A stretch of DNA of 64,000 nucleotides from Epithemia pelagica. Taxonomy: Eukaryota; Bacillariophyta; Bacillariophyceae; Surirellales; Surirellaceae. The translations under genes were made by a program, and so were the position numbers. Within the stretch, counting starts at the first letter, position 1. Every line of letters begins with the position of its first letter. This document shows, piece by piece, positions 40,124-49,840 of this stretch. The notes under the pieces are model-generated. The model was given only the letters and a program-made list of their open reading frames with translations, ran no database searches and was not told the DNA's origin. The stretch spans positions 3,481,928 to 3,545,927 of the forward strand of contig OX337235.1 of the NCBI GenBank assembly GCA_946965045.2. The letters are read 5' to 3'.

Positions 40124-40906
40124 TGTTAGAATTCTCACCGTCTATGGTGGTTAGATTCTACATCTCATCGATTCCCCATGTCACATAGCCTCGTGCTATC
40201 GCATCATGCCCTCTAGCTTCGAGCTATGTTTCCTAGCTTCGCGCTATATCGACCTATATTTCTTCGCAAATCATGAAAAGTGAGAATAGATTGACGAACT
40301 CACTCTCAAGACTAAACTGGGTCGTGCGGTATTACAACGGACATAAATTTGGCCGTTGCTCGGACATTATACTAACGCCCTAAGCGTACGCGCCCGAAAT
40401 CATCGAGCGCGCCCAAGCGACATCCGAGCGCTATCGGCATCTATCCGATCCAACGGTCTAAGTATCCCAAGCACGACACACGATCACGCGAGACCATATT
40501 TCCATTCCCACAATCTCCAAATTGTCAACAAGCTGCGCGCCATGAAAACAACTATGCCAACCCAAAGCAAGAGCTGTTGACCCTGTATATGTTATCCGCC
40601 CACATATACATGTCATATACATCACATGAATCAACTCCAACTATTCCAAACCTGTTGCCGCCAAGAACCTATGACACATGACCCTTGGCAGGACCGAACA
40701 TTTCACGTAGACCTATCGTAGTAATCAACACACAATCTAACAATATCACCATTTATCACATCCTCTTTTGTGTCCCGACTATCCTTCTGATAGACTTCGA
40801 CTTGCTTGCTTCTCTGACCCTGAGAAGCTTGTATCGGTTGGTGACCTACCTGATTGTCTGCTCTACCGAGCATCAATGTCCCTACGATTCAGAAAGAATT
40901 GTAACA
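40124..40906 (+). repeat. 5' LTR of the Copia element
   Basis: 783 bp, TGTTAGAATTCTCACCG ... GAATTGTAACA, with 5-bp terminal inverted repeats TGTTA/TAACA. It contains three variants of a GCTATNNNNNCTAGCTTCG-like motif near 40191-40250, probably promoter DNA. The DNA just after the LTR (GATTAACAGTCTCAAAGC) does not look like the usual initiator-Met tRNA primer site, so priming may use another tRNA or a half-tRNA. Confidence 0.95.
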
Positions 40907-40942
40907 GATTAACAGTCTCAAAGCTTATTTCCTTGTGGTTTC

Positions 40943-41722
40943 ATGGATACTAACGAGATTATCACTCCTGTACGACAGATCTATCGAGCCAACCTGCATC
41001 CCGGGCAGCCCGATACCCTGGTGCAGCAGGAACTGGTGCCGACGCCGAAGGCAGCCAACACATCGGTCAACATCTCCGTCGACAGTTCCAACAGCAACCC
41101 ATTCGAGACTCCAACCCAGCCTCACGCTCCAATCCCTGCGCCGTTGCTTCGGCCCCCGAGTCCGCCTCGTCGGCTCGTCCCTTCTCGATCCCGTCGTACC
41201 ACCCGGTTGATTGCTGACCATATCAAGTACTTCCGCCAACCAACTTGTTCGACCTTCGATCCCGAGATCATCCGTGGGGAGACCCAGATCGAACGCCAGT
41301 TCCAATCGGTGACCCACATCGTCGACCAAGAAGACATTGACCGTCTGAACGACCAACTTCATCGTTCTCCGAGGCGTCGCCTCATCTTTGCCGCCCTCTC
41401 GGGCAACCCCATCCGTACTGTCCACCTCCGCTTCCTAACCTTCGAGCGCCCAACTGGATACTACAATACCATCCACGTCGTGAACGCGACGACTTGCCCT
41501 CTGCCTCCTAACGTTGTACGCCTAGATAACTACGTTGCCTACATCCACGAGGTCCATACCATCGAGGACCATCGTGCAACTATCTACCCTTTGCGTGCCG
41601 AGGTCGAGAACCACCTGGCTGAAGGTGATTCCCCTTCTTCTGTTGCTTGTGCTGCCCCATCTGAGCCTGGAAGCGACTCTGATCATTCGGAAGAGGGTGA
41701 GGATTCGGAGACCGAAGCTTAA
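40943..41722 (+). CDS. Extra Copia ORF upstream of gag-pol, unknown function
   Basis: 259 residues from ATG 40943 (MDTNEIITPVRQIYRANLHP), starting only 36 bp after the 5' LTR and ending 320 bp before the gag-pol ATG. It has a Pro/Arg-rich middle (PAPLLRPPSPPRRLVPSRSR), a folded-looking part (RRLIFAALSGNPIRTVHLRF, TGYYNTIHVVNATTCPLPPN, VVRLDNYVAYIHEV) and an acidic tail (SDSDHSEEGEDSETEA). Codon use is more G/C-ending than in gag-pol (many CTC, ATC, GTC), so it may have a separate origin. It is neither gag, envelope nor RNase H by any motif I know. In a copy this young an open frame of this length is likely to be selected. It would be the first ORF on the genomic RNA. Confidence 0.7.
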   Translation: MDTNEIITPVRQIYRANLHPGQPDTLVQQELVPTPKAANTSVNISVDSSNSNPFETPTQPHAPIPAPLLRPPSPPRRLVPSRSRRTTRLIADHIKYFRQPTCSTFDPEIIRGETQIERQFQSVTHIVDQEDIDRLNDQLHRSPRRRLIFAALSGNPIRTVHLRFLTFERPTGYYNTIHVVNATTCPLPPNVVRLDNYVAYIHEVHTIEDHRATIYPLRAEVENHLAEGDSPSSVACAAPSEPGSDSDHSEEGEDSETEA

Positions 41723-42042
41723 TTACTCATAGTTAACTCCCGTCCTCTCAAAACCTTTCCAAGACTTAAACTCAACGCACATCCGGGTACCCTTGGTCGC
41801 ACAACACGCCACACATTCCCGTCAAATCGCGAAAATTCGGCGAAAATTTGTTGAAACTCGGCGAAAATTTGTCGAAATCAACGGAAATTTCCAGGAGTCG
41901 CACATCACAACACACATCCGGGTATCACATACGTGGTACATACGTGGCACACGTGGTACATCCGGGTTCACATCACATCACACATTAAATAAACCACATC
42001 ACACCGCACATTAAATAAACATCGAACCAACCAAATAACACC
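41723..42042 (+). promoter_or_regulatory. Leader before gag-pol with short direct repeats
   Basis: A 320-bp gap between the two Copia ORFs holds ordered short repeats: GGCGAAAATTTGT(T/C)GAAA twice (about 41842-41877), ACATCCGGGT three times, a (T)ACGTGG(T/C)AC series, and CACATTAAATAAAC(C/A) twice just before the gag ATG. Such a spacer could be an internal promoter or re-initiation region that allows expression of the second ORF; this is inference. Confidence 0.4.
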
Positions 42043-45000
42043 ATGGATCCTCAATCACCCAAGACACCTACGACTCCTAAGGGAGAAGATAACCAAGACA
42101 ATGTCTCGGACACAGACCTATTCGACCACATCATATTTACTGTCTGCCAATTCTTCACCAAAGAAAGGGCCGACTACTTAATGAAGTGGATGAAATACCA
42201 TGGTTTTGAGAACATTACCCATGTTATCTCGTATATGCAAACTAATACCGAGGAATCCATGAAGGAACTGACACAATACAAGGTCAACAAACAGACACAT
42301 GATCTACAAGGCCCCACAAGACAGCAGATCAAGCTCTTGGCTTATTGGGCCACATACAAGACCAATGAAATTCAAGACGAGCTATCCAATAGCGACTGGA
42401 TGAACCTAACGAGGAAAGAGTTCAACACTTGGAGGATCAACACAGATTTCTCTAAGGGACCACCTAGTCAAGTCCCAGTCTCGCCAATGAAGTCACCGTC
42501 ATCTGTGAAATCTGTCAGCACAGTTACTGCCGCATCCCAATCTCAACAAGACCTTACAGCATTCAGAAAGGGAACTAAGCGCGACGCAACTGCATACGAG
42601 GTATTCAAGGATGAACGATACTACGATTCATTCTGGCGTGTATTCAAGACTACAGCTAAGGCTCAAGGCCTATCCAACGTCCTGAATTTCAAATACACAC
42701 CACCCCATGATGATGAGTATGCCGAAGAACTTTTTCAAGAGCAACAAGTATTTCTTTACTCCGTTCTTGTCCGTATCATTCAGACTGACCAAGGTCGAGC
42801 CTATGTACGTGAACATGAACATGATGAAGATGCGCGTGCCGTATTGCAGAAGTTACGCTCTTTGCATACCGAATCCGACCTAGCAAAGCGAGAAGTCCTC
42901 CGCTTAACCAACTACATTTCCAATCTACGTCTTGACGACACATGGCGCGGAACAACACGTCAATTTCTTCTACACTTTCAAGAGCAGCTACGTTTGCTAG
43001 ACAATTTAGTGACATTGTCTGATCGCATCCCTGATCATACCAGGATGACCTTCCTCATGCAAGCTGTAGAAAAGGTACCTGATCTCCGCCGAGTCAAGAT
43101 CTTGGATAATGTGGTGAACACCAAATCCGGTGCAAAATCCCTTTGCTATCAATCATACTTCCGTCTCCTTCTAGACGCAGCTTATGACCATGATCAAGCA
43201 ACCCAGTCATCTGTTCATAGTCGCCGTCGACATGTCAAACAACATGAATCACTATATGGCCAAGATACAGATGCTGACATAACCTCACAAGATGATATGG
43301 AGTATCATGTCCACAACACCAAAGCGACATCTGAATCTCCATCCTCTTCGTCCAAGGTTAGTCTACCGCGTGACCTATGGTTCAAACTTTCTGAAGAAGA
43401 TCGCAAGTTGATCATTGAGTATAACAAGATGATTCAAGCACCTTCATCAACAACACCGAGGACAGTGCAAACACATGCCCTCGACATTGATCCGGAACCT
43501 GATCCTGACCCCAACCAAGTTGCATCTGATGACGACTCACCTGGCGTAGTCCCTGAGCATTCAGATGATTCAGATCCGGTTACACAATTTATCAACCAAG
43601 CCATGACGACTGATATCAATCACCCGGCAACTGACCTGACTAGTGTTCTTTCTAACGCCAAGTCCAAGACAAGCAAGAAGGTTACTTTCAAAGCCAACAT
43701 GCATAAACAAGCAGGACATGTCCCACGCTATCTGTTTTCCAGGAAATCTACTTTACCAGGGAATCAATTGATTGACCGTGGTGCTAATGGAGGACTTGCT
43801 GGTTCTGACATGCGCATCCTTTCTAAGACTGGCCGTCATATCACTATTGTGGGTATTGATAACCATGAACTTACTGGGCTTCCTGTCGTCACATGTGCCG
43901 CAAAGTTTGAGACCAATGATGGACCTATTGTCGGCATCTTCAATGAATATGCTTATTATGGGAAGGGCTTATCTATCCATGCTCCCGGTCAATTCGAGCA
44001 TTTCGGACTTGCTGTTGATGAACGATCTGTTAAAGTTGATGGTAAACAACGCATCACTACACTTGATGGTCGTGCCATACCCCTTCACATCAAGGATGGG
44101 TTAGCCTACATCCACTCCTTGGGTATCCCCAGCGACGATGACATGGATACCTTACCTCAGATCATCTTCACGTCACCCGACACATGGGATCCTGGTGTTC
44201 TGGACCATTCGTATTCTCCCACACCCTCTGACAATGATCCTGATTGGAAACACGTCAAGACTGATGGTAGTATGTCGAACCATCCATATGACAACTATGG
44301 GGAGTACACTGATCGTGTTGTTTGTAACCTCAATCTCCTTTTGGATCTCCCATATGATCATGGACCTGACGACGCACCCTTCTTTTCTATCTATGCTGAC
44401 GCAGAAGGTAATGATCCTACACTTCATGCCTCTGTCCACCGTCGTTACCAGGAAGCGTATGACTGGAAGAAGTTTCGTCCATTCTTTGGTTGGCAATCTG
44501 AAGATGTTATTGCCGATACGTTCAAGCACACTACACGTAATGGTAGCATTACTTTTGACCACGACACCCTCAAGAAACATTTCAAGGCTCGCAATCCGGT
44601 CCTTAATATACCTCGACGTCATGAACCCGTTGCTACTGACTCGGTTTTCTCCGACACCCCTGCTGTTGACCATGGCGGTAAAGTCGCACAAATCTTTGTT
44701 GGTCGAGATACTCTGGTTACTGATATCTATGGGATCAAGTCGACCAAACAGTTTGTCAATACTCTCCAGGATAACATCCGGTTTCGTGGTGCCATGGAGA
44801 CCCTTATCAGTGATGGTGGTTCATCTCTCATCTCTCAAAAGGTCAAAGACATTCTTCGCACTTTGCTTATTGGGGAGTATCGATCTGAACCTTATCATCA
44901 ACACCAGAATAAGGCTGAAAACCGTTATCAGACCGTTAAACGTATGACCAACGCTCTCATGAATGCCACTGGTTGCCCTGCCAACACCTGGCTTCTTTGC

Positions 45001-47730
45001 CTTGAGTATGTCTGTGACTTATTGAACCATACGTCATCACCCACCCACTCCGGTCGCACTCCTCTTGAGGCTCTCTCCGGTCGCCCACCCGACATTACTC
45101 CTCTCTTGTTCTTTCCTTTCTGGGATGAGGTTTACTACCGTGTCGACCCCGCTGAACCCAATTCCGGTTCATATCCATCTTCTTCTGATGAGAAACTTGG
45201 CCACTGGGTTGGTTTTGCTCACAACGTTGGTGATTCTTTTACTTGGAAAATTCTCACCCAGGATAACCAGATAATCTATCGTTCTGCCGTTCGCCGTGTT
45301 GAATCCACTACACCTAACCTACGTGTGGATCGACCTTCAGGGGAGGATTCGTCTGAGAAGGATGACAATGATAAGCAAGCTGACACTGTCTTCATTCGCA
45401 GTGATAGTGAAGATCCATCCAAACCAATGCCCACGATCGATTTTGACGACATGATAGGACGCACATTCCTATGCGACACAGAAGAAAATGGGGAGCGACA
45501 CCGTGCACGTGTCATCAAACGAGTCATTGATCTTAATGAAGAAGCAACGAAACAGGAAGAACGTGTCAAGTACATTTACCGAAAGACAAATTCTGATGTT
45601 GATGAGATGATATCCTATAATCAACTCATGGAGTATATCGAACGAGATAACCAAGCTCAAACCTCTGGAGATAATCTTTTCAGGTTCAGGGATGTCATTG
45701 CCCATCAAGGCCCACTGAACACAACTGATCCAGATTACAAGGGGAGCAAATATAATTTGCTTGTTGATTGGGAAACTGGGGAGACTACCTATGAACCTTT
45801 ATCACTCATCGCCAATGATGATCCGATCACTGTAGCAATTTATGGAAAGAAACATGGTTTACTCAACGAACCTGGATGGAAGCATTTGAAACGTTATGTC
45901 AAAACAAGCAAACGTCTCATTCGAGCAGCCAAACAGTCAAGGATTAAACAAGTTCACCATTCCGTCAAGTATAAGTTTGGATTTCAAGTACCACGCAATT
46001 ATGAGGAAGCTGTTGCTCTTGATAAACAACATGGCAACACAAAGTGGCAGGATGCAACAGAATTAGAATTGTCACAGATCCAGTCCTACAAGACATTCAA
46101 GGATTTTGGGAAAGCCATCTTCATTAAAGGGAAAGTATCCAATGCACCTGAAGGATATCATAAGATACGTGTGCATCTTGTCTTTGACGTAAAACATGAT
46201 GGACGACATAAAGCAAGACTTGTCGCAGATGGACATCTCACAAAAGAACCTGTTGAGACAATCTATTCAGGTGTTGTTTCCATTCGCAACCTCCGCATTG
46301 CCTTATTCCTGGGTACTTTGAATGACTTGGAAATATGGGGAGCAGATATTGGAAATGCATATCTGGAAGCCTTGACAGGGGAGAAAATTTTCATTGTCGC
46401 AGGACCTGAATTCAAGGAATTAGAAGGTCACATCCTGATTATATACAAGGCACTTTATGGATTGAAGTCATCAGGCGCACGCTGGCATGATGTCTTATTC
46501 GATGTTTTGACAGACATGGGCTTTTCACCAAGCAAAGCAGATCCGGATATCTGGATGAGGAAAGCACCTGGAGAAGACTGTTACGAATACATTGCCGTAT
46601 ACGTTGATGACTTAGCCATTATTTCTACTGATCCTGGGAATATCTGCAAGATCCTGAAGGAGAAATACAACTTCAAACTCAAAGGAGATGGACCTATTGA
46701 TTTCCATTTGGGATGTTGTTACACCAAGGATTCTGATGGAACATTCGTAGCAGATCCAAGACGCTACATTGGTAAGATGATGGACACTTTCGAACGAATC
46801 TTCAAGGAGAAACCCAAGAAAGCCAAAACACCTCTTATTGGTGGAGACCATCCTGAATTGGATGATTCTGAGCTCCTTGATGAAGAAGGTACTAGCCATT
46901 TCCAAACTCTGATTGGACAACTCCAATGGGTGATCACTATTGGTCGTTTCGACGTCTTCACCGCTACAATGACGCTATCACGCTTTCGTGCTGCTCCGAG
47001 GAAAGGACATCTTGATAGAGCCAAGCGTATCTATGGATACCTTGCACATCTCCCAGAAGGCGCAATCAGATTTAGGATTGGAGAGCCTGATTATTCAAGT
47101 CTTCCTACCCAAGAATTTGATTGGACTCGCACTGTCTATTCGAATGCAAGTGAACGTATTCCTGAAGACTGCCCAACACCTCTTGGCCGCTATGTTACCA
47201 CAACTCATTATGTTGATGCCAATCTCATGCATGACATAGTCACTGGTAAATCCGTCACTGCTGTTCTACATTTGTTGAACGGAACACCTATTGACTGGTA
47301 CAGCAAGAGACAGAGCACGGTGGAAACTGCTACCTATGGATCCGAGTTTGTGGCTGCAAGGACAGCAATAGATCAGATTACAGAATTACGACATTCTCTC
47401 CGCTACCTTGGAGTACCTATCCGAGAGCGAAGTTACTTGTACGGAGATAACAGATCTGTTGTGCTCAATGCAACCGTTCCTCACTCCATACTATCCAAGA
47501 GACACCATCTTCTGTCATACCACCGAGTTCGTGAAGCCATCGCAGCAAAGTATGTTGCATTCTACTGGAAAGATGGAAAGACCAACCCTGCCGATATCCT
47601 TAGCAAACATTGGGATTTCGTATCTATTTGGCCCATGCTCAAGCCATTGTTGTTTTGGAAAGGAGAAGTTCAAGATCTCAACAAATCCAATGATGACAAG
47701 GCTGAAACGACGAGTTGTGGGGAGTGTTAG
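42043..47730 (+). CDS. Copia gag-pol polyprotein, full length
   Basis: 1895 residues in one frame from ATG 42043 (MDPQSPKTPTTPKG). Gag occupies roughly 1-480 (capsid-like block TDQGRAYVREHEHDEDARAV). The protease motif LIDRGANGGLAG is at about 575-587. Integrase carries the D-D-E triad: ATDSVFSD (~865), LISDGGSS (~922) and QNKAENRYQ (~956). The HHCC zinc finger is not evident, as in related algal elements. Reverse transcriptase includes IWGADIGNAYLEALTGEKIF, LYGLKSSGARWHD and the YVDD box (~1520). RNase H has YVDANL (~1723), GSEFVA (~1767) and GDNRSVV (~1801). No stop or frameshift is present. The stop codon TAG is made by bases 4-6 of the 3' LTR (TGT-TAG). Gag and pol share one frame, so the Gag:Pol ratio must be set by another means such as splicing or proteolysis. 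Confidence 0.95.
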   Translation: MDPQSPKTPTTPKGEDNQDNVSDTDLFDHIIFTVCQFFTKERADYLMKWMKYHGFENITHVISYMQTNTEESMKELTQYKVNKQTHDLQGPTRQQIKLLAYWATYKTNEIQDELSNSDWMNLTRKEFNTWRINTDFSKGPPSQVPVSPMKSPSSVKSVSTVTAASQSQQDLTAFRKGTKRDATAYEVFKDERYYDSFWRVFKTTAKAQGLSNVLNFKYTPPHDDEYAEELFQEQQVFLYSVLVRIIQTDQGRAYVREHEHDEDARAVLQKLRSLHTESDLAKREVLRLTNYISNLRLDDTWRGTTRQFLLHFQEQLRLLDNLVTLSDRIPDHTRMTFLMQAVEKVPDLRRVKILDNVVNTKSGAKSLCYQSYFRLLLDAAYDHDQATQSSVHSRRRHVKQHESLYGQDTDADITSQDDMEYHVHNTKATSESPSSSSKVSLPRDLWFKLSEEDRKLIIEYNKMIQAPSSTTPRTVQTHALDIDPEPDPDPNQVASDDDSPGVVPEHSDDSDPVTQFINQAMTTDINHPATDLTSVLSNAKSKTSKKVTFKANMHKQAGHVPRYLFSRKSTLPGNQLIDRGANGGLAGSDMRILSKTGRHITIVGIDNHELTGLPVVTCAAKFETNDGPIVGIFNEYAYYGKGLSIHAPGQFEHFGLAVDERSVKVDGKQRITTLDGRAIPLHIKDGLAYIHSLGIPSDDDMDTLPQIIFTSPDTWDPGVLDHSYSPTPSDNDPDWKHVKTDGSMSNHPYDNYGEYTDRVVCNLNLLLDLPYDHGPDDAPFFSIYADAEGNDPTLHASVHRRYQEAYDWKKFRPFFGWQSEDVIADTFKHTTRNGSITFDHDTLKKHFKARNPVLNIPRRHEPVATDSVFSDTPAVDHGGKVAQIFVGRDTLVTDIYGIKSTKQFVNTLQDNIRFRGAMETLISDGGSSLISQKVKDILRTLLIGEYRSEPYHQHQNKAENRYQTVKRMTNALMNATGCPANTWLLCLEYVCDLLNHTSSPTHSGRTPLEALSGRPPDITPLLFFPFWDEVYYRVDPAEPNSGSYPSSSDEKLGHWVGFAHNVGDSFTWKILTQDNQIIYRSAVRRVESTTPNLRVDRPSGEDSSEKDDNDKQADTVFIRSDSEDPSKPMPTIDFDDMIGRTFLCDTEENGERHRARVIKRVIDLNEEATKQEERVKYIYRKTNSDVDEMISYNQLMEYIERDNQAQTSGDNLFRFRDVIAHQGPLNTTDPDYKGSKYNLLVDWETGETTYEPLSLIANDDPITVAIYGKKHGLLNEPGWKHLKRYVKTSKRLIRAAKQSRIKQVHHSVKYKFGFQVPRNYEEAVALDKQHGNTKWQDATELELSQIQSYKTFKDFGKAIFIKGKVSNAPEGYHKIRVHLVFDVKHDGRHKARLVADGHLTKEPVETIYSGVVSIRNLRIALFLGTLNDLEIWGADIGNAYLEALTGEKIFIVAGPEFKELEGHILIIYKALYGLKSSGARWHDVLFDVLTDMGFSPSKADPDIWMRKAPGEDCYEYIAVYVDDLAIISTDPGNICKILKEKYNFKLKGDGPIDFHLGCCYTKDSDGTFVADPRRYIGKMMDTFERIFKEKPKKAKTPLIGGDHPELDDSELLDEEGTSHFQTLIGQLQWVITIGRFDVFTATMTLSRFRAAPRKGHLDRAKRIYGYLAHLPEGAIRFRIGEPDYSSLPTQEFDWTRTVYSNASERIPEDCPTPLGRYVTTTHYVDANLMHDIVTGKSVTAVLHLLNGTPIDWYSKRQSTVETATYGSEFVAARTAIDQITELRHSLRYLGVPIRERSYLYGDNRSVVLNATVPHSILSKRHHLLSYHRVREAIAAKYVAFYWKDGKTNPADILSKHWDFVSIWPMLKPLLFWKGEVQDLNKSNDDKAETTSCGEC
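47717..47724 (+). promoter_or_regulatory. Polypurine tract of the Copia element
   Basis: GTGGGGAG lies directly before the 3' LTR (TGTTAG at 47725), the position of the plus-strand primer. The tract is short, overlaps the last gag-pol codons, and is interrupted by T. Confidence 0.6.
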
Positions 47731-48507
47731 AATTCTCACCGTCTATGGTGGTTAGATTCTACATCTCATCGATTCCCCATGTCACATAGCCTCGTGCTAT
47801 CGCATCATGCCCTCTAGCTTCGAGCTATGTTTCCTAGCTTCGCGCTATATCGACCTATATTTCTTCGCAAATCATGAAAAGTGAGAATAGATTGACGAAC
47901 TCACTCTCAAGACTAAACTGGGTCGTGCGGTATTACAACGGACATAAATTTGGCCGTTGCTCGGACATTATACTAACGCCCTAAGCGTACGCGCCCGAAA
48001 TCATCGAGCGCGCCCAAGCGACATCCGAGCGCTATCGGCATCTATCCGATCCAACGGTCTAAGTATCCCAAGCACGACACACGATCACGCGAGACCATAT
48101 TTCCATTCCCACAATCTCCAAATTGTCAACAAGCTGCGCGCCATGAAAACAACTATGCCAACCCAAAGCAAGAGCTGTTGACCCTGTATATGTTATCCGC
48201 CCACATATACATGTCATATACATCACATGAATCAACTCCAACTATTCCAAACCTGTTGCCGCCAAGAACCTATGACACATGACCCTTGGCAGGACCGAAC
48301 ATTTCACGTAGACCTATCGTAGTAATCAACACACAATCTAACAATATCACCATTTATCACATCCTCTTTTGTGTCCCGACTATCCTTCTGATAGACTTCG
48401 ACTTGCTTGCTTCTCTGACCCTGAGAAGCTTGTATCGGTTGGTGACCTACCTGATTGTCTGCTCTACCGAGCATCAATGTCCCTACGATTCAGAAAGAAT
48501 TGTAACA
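47725..48507 (+). repeat. 3' LTR of the Copia element
   Basis: 783 bp, indistinguishable by eye from the 5' LTR. Its first six bases supply the stop codon of gag-pol. Confidence 0.95.
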
Positions 48508-48839
48508 GAAGGACAAGAAGATGTGGATGAGGATCAGCATATTGTGCTCACAACATCAACGCAGCTGCGTTTTGGTTCCCCCTGGTCTTAGCGTTTCGCA
48601 ACAACACATCAGCCTGTGACGGTAACTTTAAGTCGTCCAACTTTATAATAGACTCTAGCCTTTTTGTTGAAAAGGACGCTATGTCGAAAGTAGACTATCA
48701 TTTCTCAAGAGGATTTCAATAACATTAAGCGAATGTGAGAGTGGCTTTCGAAAATTGCTTTTGTCGTTGAAACAGTAAGCACTTAGTCGTCCATTGCCAT
48801 TTCTTCGTGCTTTACTTGTTCCTTGCGTAAATCCACCAG

Positions 48840-49265
48840 TCAACTTTGTAACGATTGGACACGGGTACCATTGCTGACATTGAGATCATGTGCTTCATCC
48901 ATCACTTGTTCATTAATCGATTGCGGTTCCATTTCCATGAGGACACAGTCATCTTCTTGCACCTTGGTTGTCTGCAGGACATCAGACGTCCGAATCAAAT
49001 CCACAATCCACTGTTCTGCGTCCGCTGAATCCATGGCCACAAACTTGAAACCCAGTGCCTTGAGATCAATCTTGTGGTGAATATAATAGTGATTCTCAAA
49101 CAAAAACACGCGTGCCTCCTCCATAAAAAGCTGTGTTTGAAGACAAAGGAAAATATCGGTATTGACGACATCTTGACATTCAGCCAAATTGTTCTGGGCA
49201 ATGAAGGGGGGATCCAGCAACACTTCCGGAGCTTTCGAACGACGCCATAACGTTGTTTCAAGGAT
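48840..49265 (-). CDS. Unknown ORF in the right arm of transposon copy B, possibly captured host sequence
   Basis: The open frame reads ILETTLWRRSKAPEVLLDPP, then IFLCLQTQLFMEEARVFLFE, NHYYIHHKIDLKALGFKFVA and ends LNVSNGTRVQSLQS. No ATG opens it; it starts at TTG 49268, so it may be an internal exon or a fragment. The composition is of a normal folded protein and differs from the Ser-rich ORFs around it. I do not recognise it. The equivalent arm of copy A has a helicase fragment, so this could be a different captured host fragment. It stops about 330 bp from the Copia 3' LTR. Confidence 0.4.
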   Translation of the reverse strand: MLETTLWRRSKAPEVLLDPPFIAQNNLAECQDVVNTDIFLCLQTQLFMEEARVFLFENHYYIHHKIDLKALGFKFVAMDSADAEQWIVDLIRTSDVLQTTKVQEDDCVLMEMEPQSINEQVMDEAHDLNVSNGTRVQSLQS

Positions 49266-49840
49266 CAATCGGGTCCTTTGTGTGTTGGTTTCGTAAGCAG
49301 GGTGGTGGTACTTGGTGTGTTACTGGGGACTCTTGTAGGGCTTTCCGCCGCAACTGCCGTCGTCGTAGATTCTTGAGAGGGAAGAGGAATGGTGTGGACG
49401 TCTTGGAAGGAGGTGCAAAGGTGCTTGGGTAACGATATGACGACAACCAGATTTGCTCCGTAGTGTGTGTGTGGTGGTTGTTTGGTGTTTGTGTCAGGAC
49501 TGGGAAATCGCCAATTTTTGAAGGTCGCGCCTTGGGGGTGAGATAGAGAATGCTCACCAGATCTGGTTCACTAATCCTCATGACTCACCCCCGCTAGGGG
49601 GTAGACTTTAAGGTTCAAGTCAATTAGCTGTGGATTAATGACTTGACTTTATCGTTAAAGTCAACTACCTGTGGACGAATGACTTGACTTTAAGTGATAA
49701 AGTCAACGTTAAGTTAGGATTAAAGTCATGAAGTCAGACATGTCTAAAGTTTGACTTCCACACCCTGGTTGCGTGCTCCCTCAACCGTCCTCGGCTTGTC
49801 GTAGAAAGGCTAGTAGTGTAGCTTTGCGTTGGGCGAAATA

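Larger units (their letters stand above)
40124..48507 (+). mobile_element. Intact Copia (Ty1-like) LTR retrotransposon, 8384 bp
   Basis: Two 783-bp LTRs that look identical by eye, each TGTTAG...TAACA, bound an 8.4-kb element. The flanking 5-bp direct repeat GAAGG (40119-40123 and 48508-48512) marks the insertion. Inside are an extra ORF (40943-41722), a 320-bp AT-rich repeat-bearing leader and a single uninterrupted 1895-codon gag-pol. Gene order protease-integrase-RT-RNase H defines Copia. Identical LTRs, clean duplication and open frames point to a very recent, probably active copy. It is inserted in the right-central part of transposon copy B. Confidence 0.95.
39407..49603. mobile_element. 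Mutator-like TIR transposon copy B (middle element), split by a Copia insertion
   Basis: Left end TACCCCCCAGCGGGGGTGAG, right end CTCACCCCCGCTAGGGGGTA, flanked by a perfect 9-bp duplication GACTTTAAG (39398-39406 and 49604-49612). Without the Copia insert it is about 1.81 kb, close to copy A (1.85 kb). It shares with A the TIRs, a block ACTGACACAAACCTCC (A: GACATTGATACAAATC) and the MSSSSHKR ORF start at the same distance from the left end. The right arm differs from A: instead of a helicase fragment it has a 142-codon minus-strand frame at 48840. So the internal cargo is exchangeable between copies, as in Pack-MULEs. No transposase is present. Confidence 0.88.
38999..49767. mobile_element. 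hAT-like MITE (outer element of a three-level nest)
   Basis: Outer ends are a perfect 17-bp inverted repeat, CAGGGTGTGGAAGTCAA at 38999-39015 and its reverse complement at 49751-49767. The element is flanked by a perfect 8-bp direct repeat GTTGCGTG (38991-38998 and 49768-49775). CAGGG ends plus 8-bp duplications are hAT hallmarks. Without the inner insertions the element is about 563 bp (38999-39406 plus 49613-49767). It has no coding capacity and is packed with TTGACTT/AAGTCAA motifs, which may be subterminal transposase-binding sites. It is interrupted by the TIR element at 39407-49603. Confidence 0.9.

Noticed and set aside
40356-40912. Open frames inside the Copia LTRs (for example 74 codons at 40356 and 47957)
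   Set aside because: They do not start with ATG, have no protein features, and are duplicated simply because the LTR is.
44173-44691. 172-codon minus-strand frame opposite integrase
   Set aside because: It is a shadow of the gag-pol frame, which carries clear catalytic motifs.
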